A stretch of DNA of 64,000 nucleotides from Albifimbria verrucaria (GCA_020081605.1 JAHREC010000007.1:372001-436000); one strand, 5' to 3'; numbered from the stretch's first letter, positions 1 to 11,981 are shown. Program-made: numbers and translations. The notes: generated by a model not told the origin, from the sequence alone.

Positions 1-264
1 ATAACTTGAGTCGGCGTGAGAGTGTCAATGTAGTAGTTGAAAAGGTACAGTAATAAATGTTTCCTGCTTTGAACAACAATAATATGTAACAAGGTCCTGG
101 GAAGAAAATTTGTAAGATGAGTTTATGGCACTTTCTTGAACGATATTGCGAAATTGACAACTTTGGATAATGTGGCCAGATGAAACTCCAACCAGTAAAT
201 CGATGGTAAAATTATCAGAATTGTCAAGCCGAGGGATACTCGGCTGGACAACCTCCGACTAAAC

Positions 265-947
265 TTATTTCCAAGGGTTAACTGGAGGCTCCATGTAAAT
301 CTTCAGTGAGTTTGCAAGCTGTACGCATGCGTCGCACTGACTAATCGGGTAGCCTGGGTGCTGAATGATACTGAACGGAGTCTGTCCATGTGCACCCCAC
401 ACAGCAACTTTGCTGCCTTCTGGTACTTGATTTTCTGAGTAGCTCCAATCAAGGGGTTGTCGATTCCGATGTCGAAATGATCAGTGAGTTCACGCCAGTA
501 GTAGGCAGCATCTTCCGCATGCACCGTTTGCTCTGGCAAGCTCAAGATACGAGAAAACCAAACTGGTGCCACTTCTGTCCCAGTTTGCACCATATTGTTG
601 TACCAGTCACCACGAGGGATGGTGCATGCGTAAACCTTTTCAGTGATACTATCCCAGTATGCAGCAACAAGCAGATTACCGTCCGTGGTTAGACAGTTTT
701 CCTCCAGGCTGACAAAATTGAAAGCCATGGCTGCGTAAATATAGAGATCGGTAATGTCTGGAAGAGGGCCGACATATCTGGAGCCACACCAGGTCGGAGC
801 ACCTGGAGAGGAATTGGGGACAAGATCCAGTGGCCAATTTGATCCAGGATTTGGCAAGTTCGACGGGACTCGAGGACTAATAGTAGGTGCACATCTCGCC
901 ACAGAGAAGATAGCGGAGGTAATGGCAAAGGCAGGAAAGATGTGCAT
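265..947 (-). CDS. Secreted protein of unknown function, one frameshift
   Basis: I chose the ATG at 947-945 because it begins a clear signal peptide (MHIFPAFAITSAIFSVARCA) and a TATA-like motif lies about 165 bp upstream. The mature part is Trp/Tyr-rich with several Cys (WCGSRY, EENCLTT, YACTIPRGDW). The frame breaks at the GGGG run 453-456. One frame runs through to ..GIDNP, and the next frame continues with a plausible tail (VAVWGAHGQTP.., then CDACVQLANS..) to a TAA at 265. A fifth G in that run would join the two into one protein of about 227 residues. I recognise no family. The protein is probably extracellular. An uncorrected model would end in a spurious tail at 303. Confidence 0.6.
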
Positions 948-3755
948 GTTTGGCTTTTGTTTGGTAGCAAAGGAGGCTAAGAAAGAGAGTTGAGAAATCA
1001 ACTAATAACGAAAATAGTAGCAAGATGTTTGAATAGTCTGGTATTCAGATCTGTTCGACGATAAAGACTGATGCGAGCTGAAGTCCAAAAGAATCTCGAC
1101 CATCTATGCCCTTATATAGTTGAGGTCATAGCTAGAGAATGTGGAAAATCATCAAAATAATTACAAGCTTCGGCAACATTATGGTTCTCTGACATGCGCG
1201 GCGATAAGCATCTCACAACCAAAATTGGATCATCCATGATATCTAAAAGAGCTTCACCCACTCGAAACGGTGTGTAAGTGGCGCTGGATGATTTTTGACA
1301 CTTTTTCATGTTACATCCCAATTCAGGGAATTAGAGACATCCTTCACAATGCTTTGTCGGAGAATAATCCTGACGAGTAGTTCCTTTCTGGCCTGTTCAA
1401 CCTGATTTCAGCACAATCGAAATGTGTGTTTCGAATTTAGGCGGGTAATTGTGCAGAAGCGGTTCTGGAGGGTGGGATCACAGGCCTTCGATGACAGACT
1501 GCACAAGAAAAATACAATTCCTGTTCTTAGGATGATGTGGATCTCCAATAATAGAAGCGGATGATGATGTATCCTGTTTCCAACACCTTAGAAGTATTAG
1601 CACAGCTTGCTTACATTTCGCAATCTCACTCGCTATTGGAGAGCTGTCCGTCAGACAACCCCATCCTAGCAAAAATACACGAGAATATGTAAGAGTGCAG
1701 CATGTTTTGCCCAATTGTCTCACACCATGTCATGTGGCTAAAACTCTACTATTTCAACCTGACTGGGATCAAGTCCCGTTCTATTTTAAGTTCTTATAGT
1801 AGTTGATTCCTTATTATTATAAAAATCTTATCATGTCGAGCATCACATGAACCAACTTCTTAATGGGACATGAATCAATACTAAGACCAGTTTTTAATAC
1901 CTGTCCTTGAAGGCGCTTCGCACCTGGAATACGTTGATAATGTCAGAGAACAATATTCGTTCACTATTGATGTATTGTTGTATTACACATGATTATCTAG
2001 TCAACAATATAGAAGTTTCATGCGAAGGTGCATCATCAACGAGGTACGCAATAAAGATTGTGGAAATGCCCGTTCGCACGATGGTCAGATTAGCTTCCTG
2101 TGTTGATTAGTAAAAAGCAGTCATAAACACCTCTATTTTCTTAATTCATGATGTCCATGGACGTGATCTAGTGGGCTTCACAAAAACAGTGTAGCGCTAT
2201 TAGATAAATGCGTACTCGTAACACTGACCCACTCGATCGTACATGAGCCGCGTCATATATTACGGAAATGGACAAGCACAGCATCCTCTCCCTAGAAGTG
2301 CAAAGGTCCGCGCACTTAGCCAAGGGATTAAACCGAATGAATGTGCGAGGGAACCAATAGGAAATAAGTAATGTTGAGGGACAATATCACTGTTTATAGA
2401 GACACTTTCAATGTTGACCCTTAGACAACCCATTGCAGGTGTAGAGTTTGAGTGTAGGTGTTGCGCATCTTAGGAGGAGCCATGGGAAATCCTTGGTTGA
2501 ACATAGCAACCATAGTGTCACAATTTATAGCTGTCTCATTTATCTTAAAGACTGCCACCTTAGAACTTGACCTTTGCTGTGGAACCGAATTGTGTTCTGA
2601 ATCTTCGGCGAACATTTGCAACCTTTGCACTTAACATTTCGGAAACATGTGCCTGGCAGAAGATGGATTGTTCTCACGGAAATTCGGCATGTTTTACTAT
2701 CAAGGTGACGGATAATAAAAGGAAATCTCGTTCCTATTTTTGTGACGACGCGAAAAGCAATCAAAGGCTCAATCTGCGTACACCATTAGATTAAATAATG
2801 AAATTGACAAGTCTCGCGCGTCGACTAACTCCTTCACTGTGACGTCGTCTGTCTACTCCACTCCTTTATTATCGGAGATGGATGGACAGGTAGGAGTCGA
2901 TCCGGGGTCTGTGTGCGAGAAATGACTGGCCATCATTTGTGTTTGCGTACGTCTAAAGCGTACGTATCTTGCGTAATCCTGATCGTTCCGCGACGCCCAG
3001 ACCCACGTGGTGCGTTGACACCTACCTAAAATAACAAAAACGTCAGCCAGCATCAGCTTAAACGACCATAGAGTGGAAGAAATGCATTTGGAGAAAAGGG
3101 CCCTGGAGCGCCAGGGAATTGCGGCAACGCTAATTGGCTGCCCGGTACAGGCTTGGACGGCTGGAGAAGGGACTTACGAGCCTCAAAATGAGCTAAGACT
3201 TTGCCAAGCCTCATTTCTGTTCTAGAACGCTGGGGGCTGTGTGAAGATTGCAGCTCAAAGCAGTAAGCTAAGGCTTCATCGACAGGCATGGCTTGAGGAC
3301 CTAGCCCATTGCATCCAACTTAGCCGAGCCCCTGTACTATTTTGCCCCGGGGATGTTGATGGGTTACAGAGTGTTTTGGCTCTCACATACGCGATGCGAC
3401 TAGGAACCGGTTTATCGGCACCCTCGCGGTGAAAGCATGCCGTGTTTAGCGCGTACGGAGCTGAGAGCCTACATGTGGAGCTCAAGGGTCCAAGGCTGCT
3501 TATCCCGGCAACACTGTACCGATCGCCTAATGAAGACATTTAGCCTTACACTGGGCAGGTCAAGGATTATGTCCCTCACTCAGCTCGAATTATGGTATCG
3601 TCTCGTTCGTCTCGAGCCCCTTACAAATATGGCCTCCCTTCTCCTAGGACGTTCGTCCCTCACTTCGGCTCGTCGCTATAGACACCTCGTAGGGTTCTCG
3701 AAGCGTTCCTCACAATGCTGTGATTCGAACCAGCAACTACTCACGATTATGCACA
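948..3755. other. Long gap without a recognisable gene
   Basis: About 2.8 kb. It holds the first gene's promoter and only short open frames (under about 145 codons) with no recognisable motif, signal peptide or coherent splice structure. The 3240-3750 part is slightly more GC-rich and carries overlapping open frames, none of which I can support. Confidence 0.5.
1112..1118 (-). promoter_or_regulatory. TATA-like element of the first secreted-protein gene
   Basis: TATATAAG-type motif on the minus strand, about 165 bp upstream of the ATG at 947. Spacing is reasonable for a fungal core promoter, but the motif is common in AT-rich DNA. Confidence 0.3.
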
Positions 3756-4765
3756 ATGCTGGCTCCAGATACTTGGGACTGGGAGCTTGGGACGGCCGAG
3801 ACGGGATGGTTGACGAAACGCGAGCGAATGTCCATGGGGCATGGACCATCGAGGATCAAGATAGCCTCGATTGAAAACCAGCGGATATCACATCTTCTAC
3901 CTTATGGCGCCCTGATTCTTGTCGGTGCGATTATCTGCATAGTTCTGACCGCGAATGTCCTCGAACGATGAGCTGCTTCGCAGAGCATACGGCCGGTTAT
4001 ACAAAGATCTGGAATGTGAGAAAGAAGATAGGCGTCGCCGCTCCTTTGTTTACCATCATATCGCATTAGGGGTTATGGTACCGATTTTCTGCATTGGAGT
4101 ATACCCGGCTTCAAAGTTCTTGTTTGGTTCCGAAGAACTCTCGGACTTCGCATTACCCAAGAGCCGTCGAGTTACGATTGGGGACATCCTGTTCATGCTG
4201 TTTCATGTATACAGCGCATACTACGTCTTTGAGATATCATATCGCACAAAACTCGCAAGTTACATCACAATTGCGCATCACATTGGTCTTCTGGTGATTG
4301 CGCAGTTAGCGTTAGGTCTATCAGGCAATTTGGAGCACAACCGGGAAGCAACCATTGAGTTCTACATGTGTCTAGTCTGGGGTAAGTAAATGACATTGAC
4401 AATCTTCCTGAATAGTACGCATCTAACTTTTATTAGGAGCTTTCGATGTGATTGCAGAGATACCCCAGCACGCGATAATGATAATATGGCGCATCAAGCG
4501 AACTCAGTGCCAAATGCTATCCTGGCTCGGGTTTGGTTTGTGCATCTGGGTCGTAATACTTGCTTGCGCCGAAACAGCAGTAACAATATATTTACTTGCA
4601 CGATCTTGGCACCGTTGGGGTACTGAATGGAAGGTTGTAACACCTGTTGTTTTTACTTTGTGGATTTGTGCACAGCTGCATGGAGCACGTGTGTTCTACG
4701 GAATGGCAAGACGTGAGCGAGCGAAGACTTTCGAAGAGGAACTGGCGTTTGAGGATCACGTATAG
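3756..4765 (+). CDS. TLC-like multi-pass membrane protein, one frameshift
   Basis: Hydrophobic protein with about six or seven membrane segments. The first exon, from ATG 3756, gives an acidic N-terminus (MLAPDTWDWELG) and one TM (YGALILVGAIICIVLTA). The frame changes near 3955-3972. The next frame carries the basic RRRRSFVYHH motif, further TMs and an AHHIGLLVIAQ segment that resembles the His-containing core of TRAM/LAG1/CLN8 (TLC) proteins. An intron at 4382-4436 (GTAAGT..TTAG, phase 1) joins LVWG to AFDVIAE. The last exon ends at 4765. The frame change needs one base removed or two added, unlike most others in this window. TLC proteins act in ER lipid metabolism or sensing; the substrate here is unknown. 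Starting at the in-frame ATG 3955 is possible but would drop the first TM. Confidence 0.6.
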
Positions 4766-5710
4766 AGGTTTTCTTTGTTGGGCTTTATAGATACCCAATT
4801 TCATAATGTTTTAGAGTCATCATAGGCAGTATAGTGTACAGTATACAGGAAATCGTTTCTTACTGCAAGCCTGACCATAAATACTGCTGTTTGGCCGTTA
4901 GTCTATGGATCTCCGTAGTGCTGAGATATTTTATCACGAAAGAGCCTTTCTATACATTTGGCGGTCTGATCTATTGGCATACAGAGGCGCATCTACAAGA
5001 TCTGATCAGGTTAATGTCTAAAATAGCTATCATCAAGGATAATCTGCTACCTTGAACAGTTCAGGGCCAGATCTATGGAACCTCATTGGGCCTATGTTGA
5101 CCTATTAGAAAAAGATCAATTTAAATTGCAAGCAAATGGCTTGATATAATATGTAGCTCTTTGTTATATGCTGAATGCTGGGGTTTTCATCACTAAACAA
5201 TTTCTTGGCGACCAGTTTTGGTAGTGATTCAATTGAAACGTTACTATAGCCAGTATGTAAAATAAGCCCTTGTAGACTCTAGGAGATATTGGTGAATGGC
5301 GTGACCTTATGCTTCGGGTTTGAATGAGATATTCGCCTCACCTCAAGTTGGTTGTTGCATAAGAATTTGAACCGAACGAGACCGCCATATTATATACAAG
5401 TGACAAGCTCCTGGGTTTGCAACGTGTTTTCGGGCAGTATGAACGCGGAAGAGATTGTAAATGTTGAAATGGCGAGGAGATCTCCCAAAGTTTGGCAAGT
5501 TTTAACATCTGGGTAGGGGTATTTAACACTGATATCAAAGGGCATCGTCGAATTACCTGCAATGAATGATCGATGCGTACCCTCCAAAACCGAAGGAACC
5601 ATATCGCCGAAACTAGGAAGGAATCTAATGTATATTGAGCACCCAATGTTACAATCTAAGCCATCCTAGCACACCTGAACCAACACGAATCGTTTCCAAT
5701 ACTACTTGGA
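4766..5710. other. Gap without a recognisable gene
   Basis: About 0.9 kb of AT-rich sequence downstream of the TLC-like gene. Only short open frames on both strands, none with recognisable motifs. Confidence 0.5.
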
Positions 5711-6095
5711 TGGTGGCTGCTTGTGCTTCTATTCGATGGGAAATCTTACTTCTTCGTCTTCTATTCTTCCGCCTTCCCCAAGCTCCAGACCTTAGCCTTG
5801 CCTTTGACTTTCACGACAGCTGGGATGAGGGTCTAGAGTTGACTACACGATCAATGCGCGAGTATCTTTCCGAAGCTTTAAATACAGGCTTGGTCATGCG
5901 GGCGTATCGGGCTTGGAATACAAGCAAGATACCTCGGTGGACTTGTATGTGGCTCATCAACAGAGGGAGCGACTTCCAGCCAACTATAAACTCGGGCGAG
6001 GAGATGACGACCGGTACGACACTGACAGAGTCTATGGGAAGCGATACCGTTCAAAGCCTCAGGAAGATCGCATATTTTGTAGACAGGAAGAATAG
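5711..6095 (+). pseudogene. Possible membrane-protein 3' remnant, family unknown
   Basis: Two adjacent plus-strand frames look protein-like in sequence. From 5711 one encodes a hydrophobic, aromatic stretch (WWLLVLLFDGKSYFFVFYSS) ending in TFTTAGMR at a stop at 5834. From about 5829 another encodes VDYTINARVSFRSFKYRLGH followed by a polar, charged tail (QQRERLPANYKLGRGDDDRY) to a stop at 6095. Together they read like the last membrane segment and cytoplasmic tail of a transporter-like protein. Joining them needs one base removed or two added. I find no convincing start or upstream exons, so this may be a decayed gene or chance. Confidence 0.25.
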
Positions 6096-6582
6096 ATACG
6101 TTAGAAGCTATTCGTGGGACAAACCAAAAGACTTTTTTTTGTAACCAGACGGAATGACGTGCCTATCTATTCATTCATATGGAAGCTTAGAAACTTCAGT
6201 GACACGCCGAGAAGTAGTTTACGTCACATTCTGAACCGTCCTAGGTTCGATTAATATTTTATTGGGGTTTTGCGACCGTTCCCTGGGACAGATGGTACTG
6301 GCCGATATGTGGTTCCAGACAAAACAAAGGCTTGGGTTTGGATATTACGTGTAATTAGTGCAACCGCCGCATATGCCCCATCTTCCTATCAAAATACAAG
6401 AACAAGACACAAATCTAAACTCTCACATGGTCATTGTTGTACTGGTGGTTCACTGCGCATTGTAAGAGATAAAACACGTCAATTTTGCTCAATACTCTAA
6501 TGGTAATCGAGGCTTTGGCCTCTTGAAACAAAACTCTGGTAGAACTTTTTGTGGGTATCAGGATCATGGTCATATGTCGTCT
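6096..6582. other. Gap between convergent units
   Basis: About 490 bp between the possible remnant and the 3' end of the NAP-family gene. No gene seen. It presumably contains the NAP-family 3' UTR. Confidence 0.5.
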
Positions 6583-7556
6583 TTACTCCATCTCAACATC
6601 CTCATCCTCGTCGTCACCCTCGAGTTCGATATCGCTATCAATGGTGTCGGCAAAGAAGTAGTCAATGGCATCGGGCCAGATGTCCTCAGCGATGGTAACA
6701 GCAACGTCGTGGCCGGGGAAAGTCTCAGCCTCCTCCTCGGCAAAGTCGAAGTCCTCGTCATCCTCGTCATCGCTCTCATCGTCGGCACCAGCCAGTGCGG
6801 CAGTACGGCGGGCGTTGACCTTGGCAAGGGCCTCCTTGTTCTCGGCAGCGCTAGTCCAGCGGCCACGGTAAGAGAAGAAGTTGAAGAAGCTGATAGCACC
6901 GTTGACCTTCTCTTCGAGCAGCTTGACAAGGTTCTTGTACTGGGGAGCTCCTTGGCCTGAGCATCGCGAGCCTTGCGATCATCCTTGGACAGGACGGCGT
7001 CGAGCTTCTGGCTGGGGATCTGCTTCTGGGCAGCCCACAGCTCAAAGGCAGCGTCGGTAAGACCCTCAGTCAGGTCCTTTCCGGCCTTCCAGTTGATCTT
7101 GACGGGGTCGGAAACAAGGCCGGTAGAGCCGTCCTTGCTGTAACGGAAGTAGAGGGTCTTTGACAGCACGCTATCAGAGAACCACTCGTTCTCCTTGAAA
7201 TAGAAGTTGATGGTGACGCTGCGGGGTTCACCGAACTTGTCCAGACCGGAGTCGGTGTATGAGGCACCGGCAGGAATCTCAGGGCGCAGAACCTCGAGAC
7301 GAACAAGAGCGTTGGCGAAAATCTCGGAGTCAGCGGGGGTGATAGCAGCCTCGAGCTCTACAGCGGCGTTGTCAAAGACAACGGCCCAGAAGCCAGGGAT
7401 CTTATCGATGGTCTGCTGGCGCTGGGCCAGAACAGGGGCCATCTGGAGGACCTTCTTGGCCATGACCTCAGACTCGATGTCTGAGAGGCTGGCATCAAGG
7501 AGCTGGAGCTCCTTGAGGGCCCGAGGGTCGATCTCAATGGCGTCTGCGGCGGACAT
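6583..7556 (-). CDS. NAP/SET-family histone chaperone (Vps75-like), one frameshift
   Basis: Starts at ATG 7556 (MSAADAIEIDPRALKEL) and is intronless. The N-terminal helix region (DASLSDIESEVMAKKVLQ) and the earmuff core (IPGFWAVVFDN, FYFKENEWFSD) match the NAP/SET fold. These nuclear chaperones bind H3-H4 and, in the Vps75 case, stimulate Rtt109 acetylation. After ..AKELP the frame changes at the GGGG run 6942-6945. The following frame gives QYKNLVKLLEEKVNGAISFF and a long Asp/Glu-rich tail ending EDEDVEME at a TAA at 6583. A fifth base in that run restores a protein of 324 residues, normal for SET/Vps75. Left uncorrected, the acidic tail turns into a basic Arg/Ser/Thr-rich one. A conserved single-copy gene is unlikely to be truly broken, which argues for assembly error. 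Confidence 0.88.
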
Positions 7557-7974
7557 GTTTTCTTTGCTTGGACTGTGAAGGTGTAAAGCAGGTTGAGTGG
7601 AAGCAAAAGATCAGAGAAGGGTGTTTTTAAAGGAGAAAATTGCAGGTGAGTGAATTATGAGATAATGGCTAAAAGAGAAATACAGCAACCCGCTTAAATT
7701 AATAAACAAAATAAATACCTACTTATTCTTGTTGCCTGGGCAAGTGTGACAACAGCCCCTCTTCTGGTCACCCTCTTTTTATCGCAAAATCATGACGAGT
7801 TTATCATTGGATGATGTGTGAAAAGCGCAACCCTGCAAGCGGATCACAAATTGGGCCTCCTGGCAGTGGATGGCGAAACCCTTAAGCTAAGCAATCGCAA
7901 TAAGGCTAACAGCAGAAAAAGATTTTGCAACCCCACCAACAGACCGACTTACATGCGGATTGTTTAGGAGCATT

Positions 7975-8012
7975 ATTGTTGTTGTTGTTATTGTTGTTGT
8001 CGTTGTTGTTGC
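7975..8012. repeat. Imperfect TTG trinucleotide repeat
   Basis: About a dozen TTG units with single interruptions, about 420 bp upstream of the NAP-family start. Probably an ordinary microsatellite. Confidence 0.8.
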
Positions 8013-8471
8013 TATTCGCCATGTGTGGCATCGTATACCTCATACTACGTTATACACCGCTGCTATTTATTTCTTCTCTGCTGGTGCTACTCAACAATGG
8101 CCCAACTGTCGTTAATAACATGGAGTGCACGCACACCCTCAACAAAATCTTCAGGGTCTTCTTGCATTATATCCCCTTAAGCTACTCGCTACGTAATTAG
8201 GCGCAGCCCACATTACAGGGATATCATAATGGCTTAGCTCAGCAAATGAAGAACGATGGTATAGCTTGGAGGAAATCATTTACAAGGTCAAGCATGCCAC
8301 GTTCTGGATTCATGGTTGTCATGGATACAATGACGGATAGTAGTTCTTCACATCGGACAGCTAGTATTTCGAAAATCGACTCACCATATAAACCCAAGCG
8401 ACTGCATACAATACTCGCCACCGCCCCTTCAAAGATGTAGGTGTGGAGTGTCGCCAGGCGGGGAAAGGAAG

Positions 8472-8485
8472 AAAAAAAAAAAAAA
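8472..8485. repeat. Poly-A run of 14
   Basis: Longest homopolymer I noticed in the window. It is intergenic, and it shows that long runs are not uniformly collapsed in this assembly. Confidence 0.9.
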
Positions 8486-9719
8486 GAGGATCCCACGTCA
8501 ATGCGAAGATGGCAACAGTCTTGGTGATCGAGTTCCAGCTTTTGCAAGACCTGCCGCCCTGCCCCTAAGAATTTGCAGCAGCTGATCGTGGCTTAGTGCG
8601 AGGGCTTCCACTGTAACTCTTGGGTGTCAATCTTGGGATTAGGTGCATAGTCCTAGCCCCTTGGCTTCATGCAGTGCAGCCCAAGATGTGTGGTAGCTTC
8701 GCCACTTAGACTCCGCCCCATCATTACGCCCAAGAGTACTGATCACATTTCATGAGCATTGCGGCAGGAATCCTCGTGGCTTTTTTATCTGCGGCGTAAT
8801 GGATAGAACTCGTATTATCGGCTCGTTGCGGCTTAGAACTATTACGTAGCACAACGTAGCTCATAATCAGCCTTTTACATAGATTGGCAATATCTCAATT
8901 CGACGAAGGTGTATCTATCTCCTTCGACTCATTACCTGCCATTTCGCAGAATGAAGAGTTCTAATTTATGACCAAGTACTGTTCAAAAACACTGTGCCTA
9001 CCTAGTTAACACAGTTCATTAAAGAGCAATCTCTTCCCGAAACCGAACTACTACAGTGGTCTTCTACATGCTGGTGCAATTCAGGAAGATGGGTAGTAAG
9101 AGTGGAGGAGAATGGAAATGGAACAGCAAAGATATATTCCTGAGAAGTTATTACAAATGCAAGCAAAATGAGTTAATAAGTACGTATCTCATTCAGACAG
9201 ATATTCGCTAGTAGTAAATGAAGGTTATATATTTCACTGAAATTAGTGGAAACTGACGAGCATAAAATTTCTTGCGAAGGGTTATAGTTATTGGTGGGCT
9301 AGGACAAACTCTGTAGACGCCTTTGCTAGTCGCTGGCTCAGGGGAACAGAACAAAATTGTACATTGACGAGACCCAACCCTTCGATGGACCATAGACCAT
9401 CACCTAGGACCATGTCACGTACTGGCTACCAGTGTTTGCAAACACCTTTGGGTATTTCATCTATGCACCTACGAAACCTGTAAGTAATTTCATCCTTTTA
9501 AGGCCATTGAAGTTTCACAATTTCACACATTAGGATAAGAACTGTCATATGCGCGCTGAACAATCTATTGGTTATCAAGACTAAGTAAGCCTTTCATCCT
9601 GCCACAAAATCCGCGTTTCCCTATCTAGTCCCAAGTTGTTGGCATCACCCACTTCCGGTGAACAATCTATGTCAATTCTCCATTTTCCCATATCTTACAT
9701 CCAGCATGCCTCGATATAT

Positions 9720-9980
9720 CTATAGGCCAACGGTACCCTGAGGCCAAATGCAGACGAAGTCGGAATCCTGGAAGCGGCCGATCGGGTTCTTTCGTCCATC
9801 AAGGGCGATGTCACCATTTGCACGATCCTTGCCGCATTCTCCGCAGACATCATCATTGATCTTTGTAACCTGCATGCATCGTATGCATCTCCAGGAATAG
9901 CATGTTGTTGCTGTCGTGAAAATGTTGACGGGAGCAATGGCTGCCTCTTCAGCAGCGGTCAGGGTGCGAGGAGAAGACAT
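9720..9980 (-). CDS. Small Cys-rich protein, possible zinc ribbon
   Basis: Uninterrupted frame of 86 codons from ATG 9980 (MSSPRTLTAAEEAAIAP). It contains CIRCMQ..DDVCGECGKDR, two CxxC pairs spaced as in a small zinc ribbon or RanBP2-like knuckle, then a conserved-looking FQDSDFVCIWPQG. No signal peptide or TM. Function is unknown; zinc binding is inferred only from the Cys spacing. The stop follows soon after IWPQGTVGL, so a slightly longer C-terminus in another frame cannot be excluded given the error pattern here. Confidence 0.5.
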   Translation of the reverse strand: MSSPRTLTAAEEAAIAPVNIFTTATTCYSWRCIRCMQVTKINDDVCGECGKDRANGDIALDGRKNPIGRFQDSDFVCIWPQGTVGL

Positions 9981-10773
9981 AAGGCCGACAGTCCGAAGAA
10001 GAGTGAGTGGAAATAAGAAGTTGTGTGATTGACGGCAGTAGAATCAGAAGTTGTCCTTGTCAGAAGTTTCCGGTTTGTTCTGATCTGTTTGGTTTATGTA
10101 GAAGTGGTTGAAAGGAACTCATGTCTGCGGTATTCAAGTATTTGGTTGTCAAAACTATCATTCACAGATTTGTTTATGAAATATGTTCAATTAAGAGAAT
10201 CTGCTTCTGTTACTTCTTGTTCGCATCAGATACTGTTCTATCTACGCCTTCACTCATTTGTTCTCGAATTTCAGTGATACGTTCATTCAATAGTGGGTTG
10301 TGTTTTGGAACTCGGCAGTGGACATTGTTGTCCAGTTTTTGTGTAGCACGAAAACCAACTTCTCGCCTTTCACTAAGCCAGCAGAAACTACAACAGTAAT
10401 GCAGCTCAACTGCTAGCGTCTTGTTGCTTGATCAACCACATATGCCCTTCCTTTGACTCGCTCATTACCAGGCTTGTAGCGGATGGCTGCATCAGAGGCA
10501 CTCTTCACAATGTCAACCCGTGGATGTTAGCAATGATCGCGGCGGTATCGCAGCCTTGTTGCAACTTAATATCAACATGGTCATAATGATTGTTATCCAC
10601 CTCGGGCTGGAACTCGATCAATGGTTTGCGCAGTCTGATACTAAGCTGTATGCGGCCATTGATACAAGCTGGACATGGTACAAATTAGCATCGTCCCTCG
10701 TCCCCTGTTCGATTGATCTAGGCGTTGTTCAAATTCTGCATAAAAACAGTATCGCCGTTCGGTTGTCCCCAGT
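9981..10773. other. Gap upstream of the small zinc-ribbon-like gene
   Basis: About 0.8 kb. Promoter side of the minus-strand gene at 9720-9980. Several short AT-rich frames, none supported. Confidence 0.4.
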
Positions 10774-11038
10774 TTAGTGGACCATCATGTTACTTCCGGC
10801 ACCCACGATTACAGAAGCATCAAAGAAATTGTTATACAGTACCTTCACACCCTCTTTAGATTCGAAGTTCATAACATGTTGGTGTAAGCTCTTGTGGAGC
10901 ATGCCCCAGGATGCACCGAAACGCACCAATCTTACAAACCTCGGCCTTTTGGCCCTTACGAGCGTCATGTAGCGCAAGGATGGTCCCCGAGGACCCGCCC
11001 GGAGGCGTCGATATTCGGTGTGCGGCATGCCCCTGCAC
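10774..11038 (-). pseudogene. Possible decayed coding fragment, unrecognised
   Basis: Two overlapping minus-strand frames each carry a protein-like stretch: GTILALHDARKGQKAEVCKI in one, then FGASWGMLHKSLHQHVMNFE and VIVGAGSNMMVH in the other. Below 10774 a third frame continues with NWGQPNGDTVFMQNLNN, and farther on PEVDNNHYDHVDIKLQQG, before stops. Switching frames in the usual -1 direction would link some of these. There is no convincing start, stop or splice structure, and I cannot name a family. It may be a relic gene. Confidence 0.25.
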
Positions 11039-11981
11039 TGCTACGTTTTGATCATGATTCTAACCGCACACTTCAAATTCTACAGGACGATCATACAAAT
11101 TGCAGGATGGAGACGATTTTAGACCATATGTCTACAGAGAAGAAGCTGATATGTAAATAAAATTGGCTTCAAGATTTACTGAAAGCCAGACTTCCTGCTT
11201 CCATCAACTCATTGATCTGTATCTCAAGTTTTGGATAGTTACGCTCGTTAATAAGACTGTATATTTCCAATCTTGCTGTTGTTCATAATATCTCTTTCCT
11301 TATTATTACCCTGTGATAAGTATCGTTTCCAAGGAATACATGATCTCCAGGGGTGTCCATTCGGCGATATAGTCAGATCTCAAGTACCACAGCACTTGAC
11401 AGCTGCAGAAAAGCGCGCATTGCTTACACATGTCGACGAACTGCAATACGTTGAATTGTATTTCAGATCCATATAACCTAGCGATCTTTTTTATATATCG
11501 ATTAACAAAAGGGTATTCTCGTATCATATATCCATTTCGAGGAGGGCCATTGATAGACGAGGGCATAAATGCATCCGTGAGTTGCTGCAATTCAAGCTAG
11601 ACGCCGGGGACTTTTGAAATAGCCTTCTCAGGTTGACTGCACCTCGCCGACTCGTATTAGGTGAGCAGAGCAGTGGATTGATGACTTCGTGGTTGCCCAT
11701 TGAAATGTTTGATAATGTCAGCGCTAATCGTCCAGCTAAGGCATGTGGTGAGATCTGGGTCAGTTCTGCAAAGTGGTGTGTCTGATTGGGCATTTATTTT
11801 TTCAGCTGTCCAGAGTCCCTCCTTCAGAACAACAAAACATGGACGGAGGTACTGTAATATAAAAGGATCACATTGTCGTCAGTTTGCACCCAATGTGAAC
11901 AAAATCAACTTTGCTGTTGAGTGTCCAAAAACCGGATCCATTACGCAATCTTTCCTCGTACCACCAGTGCTCTCTTTTAAA
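11039..11981. other. Gap upstream of the GH128 gene
   Basis: About 0.9 kb holding the GH128 promoter and 5' UTR. The open frame upstream of ATG 11982 continues back to 11700 but has no recognisable domain. Confidence 0.4.

Larger units (their letters stand above)
7557..9719. other. Long gap with simple repeats
   Basis: About 2.2 kb upstream of the NAP-family gene. It holds that gene's promoter, a TTG repeat near 7975-8012 and a 14-A run at 8472-8485. The open frame across the TTG repeat only encodes low-complexity Leu. No gene supported. Confidence 0.5.

Noticed and set aside
3718..3735. GATTCGAACC word resembling a tRNA T-loop on the minus strand
   Set aside because: No matching acceptor, D or anticodon arms could be folded around it.
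6523..6960. Plus-strand open frame opposite the NAP-family gene
   Set aside because: Antisense shadow of the acidic tail; the Val/Ser/Leu-rich composition comes from reversed GAN codons.
7925..8200. Open plus-strand frame with a long Leu run
   Set aside because: It is just the translation of the TTG repeat and lacks any other coding feature.
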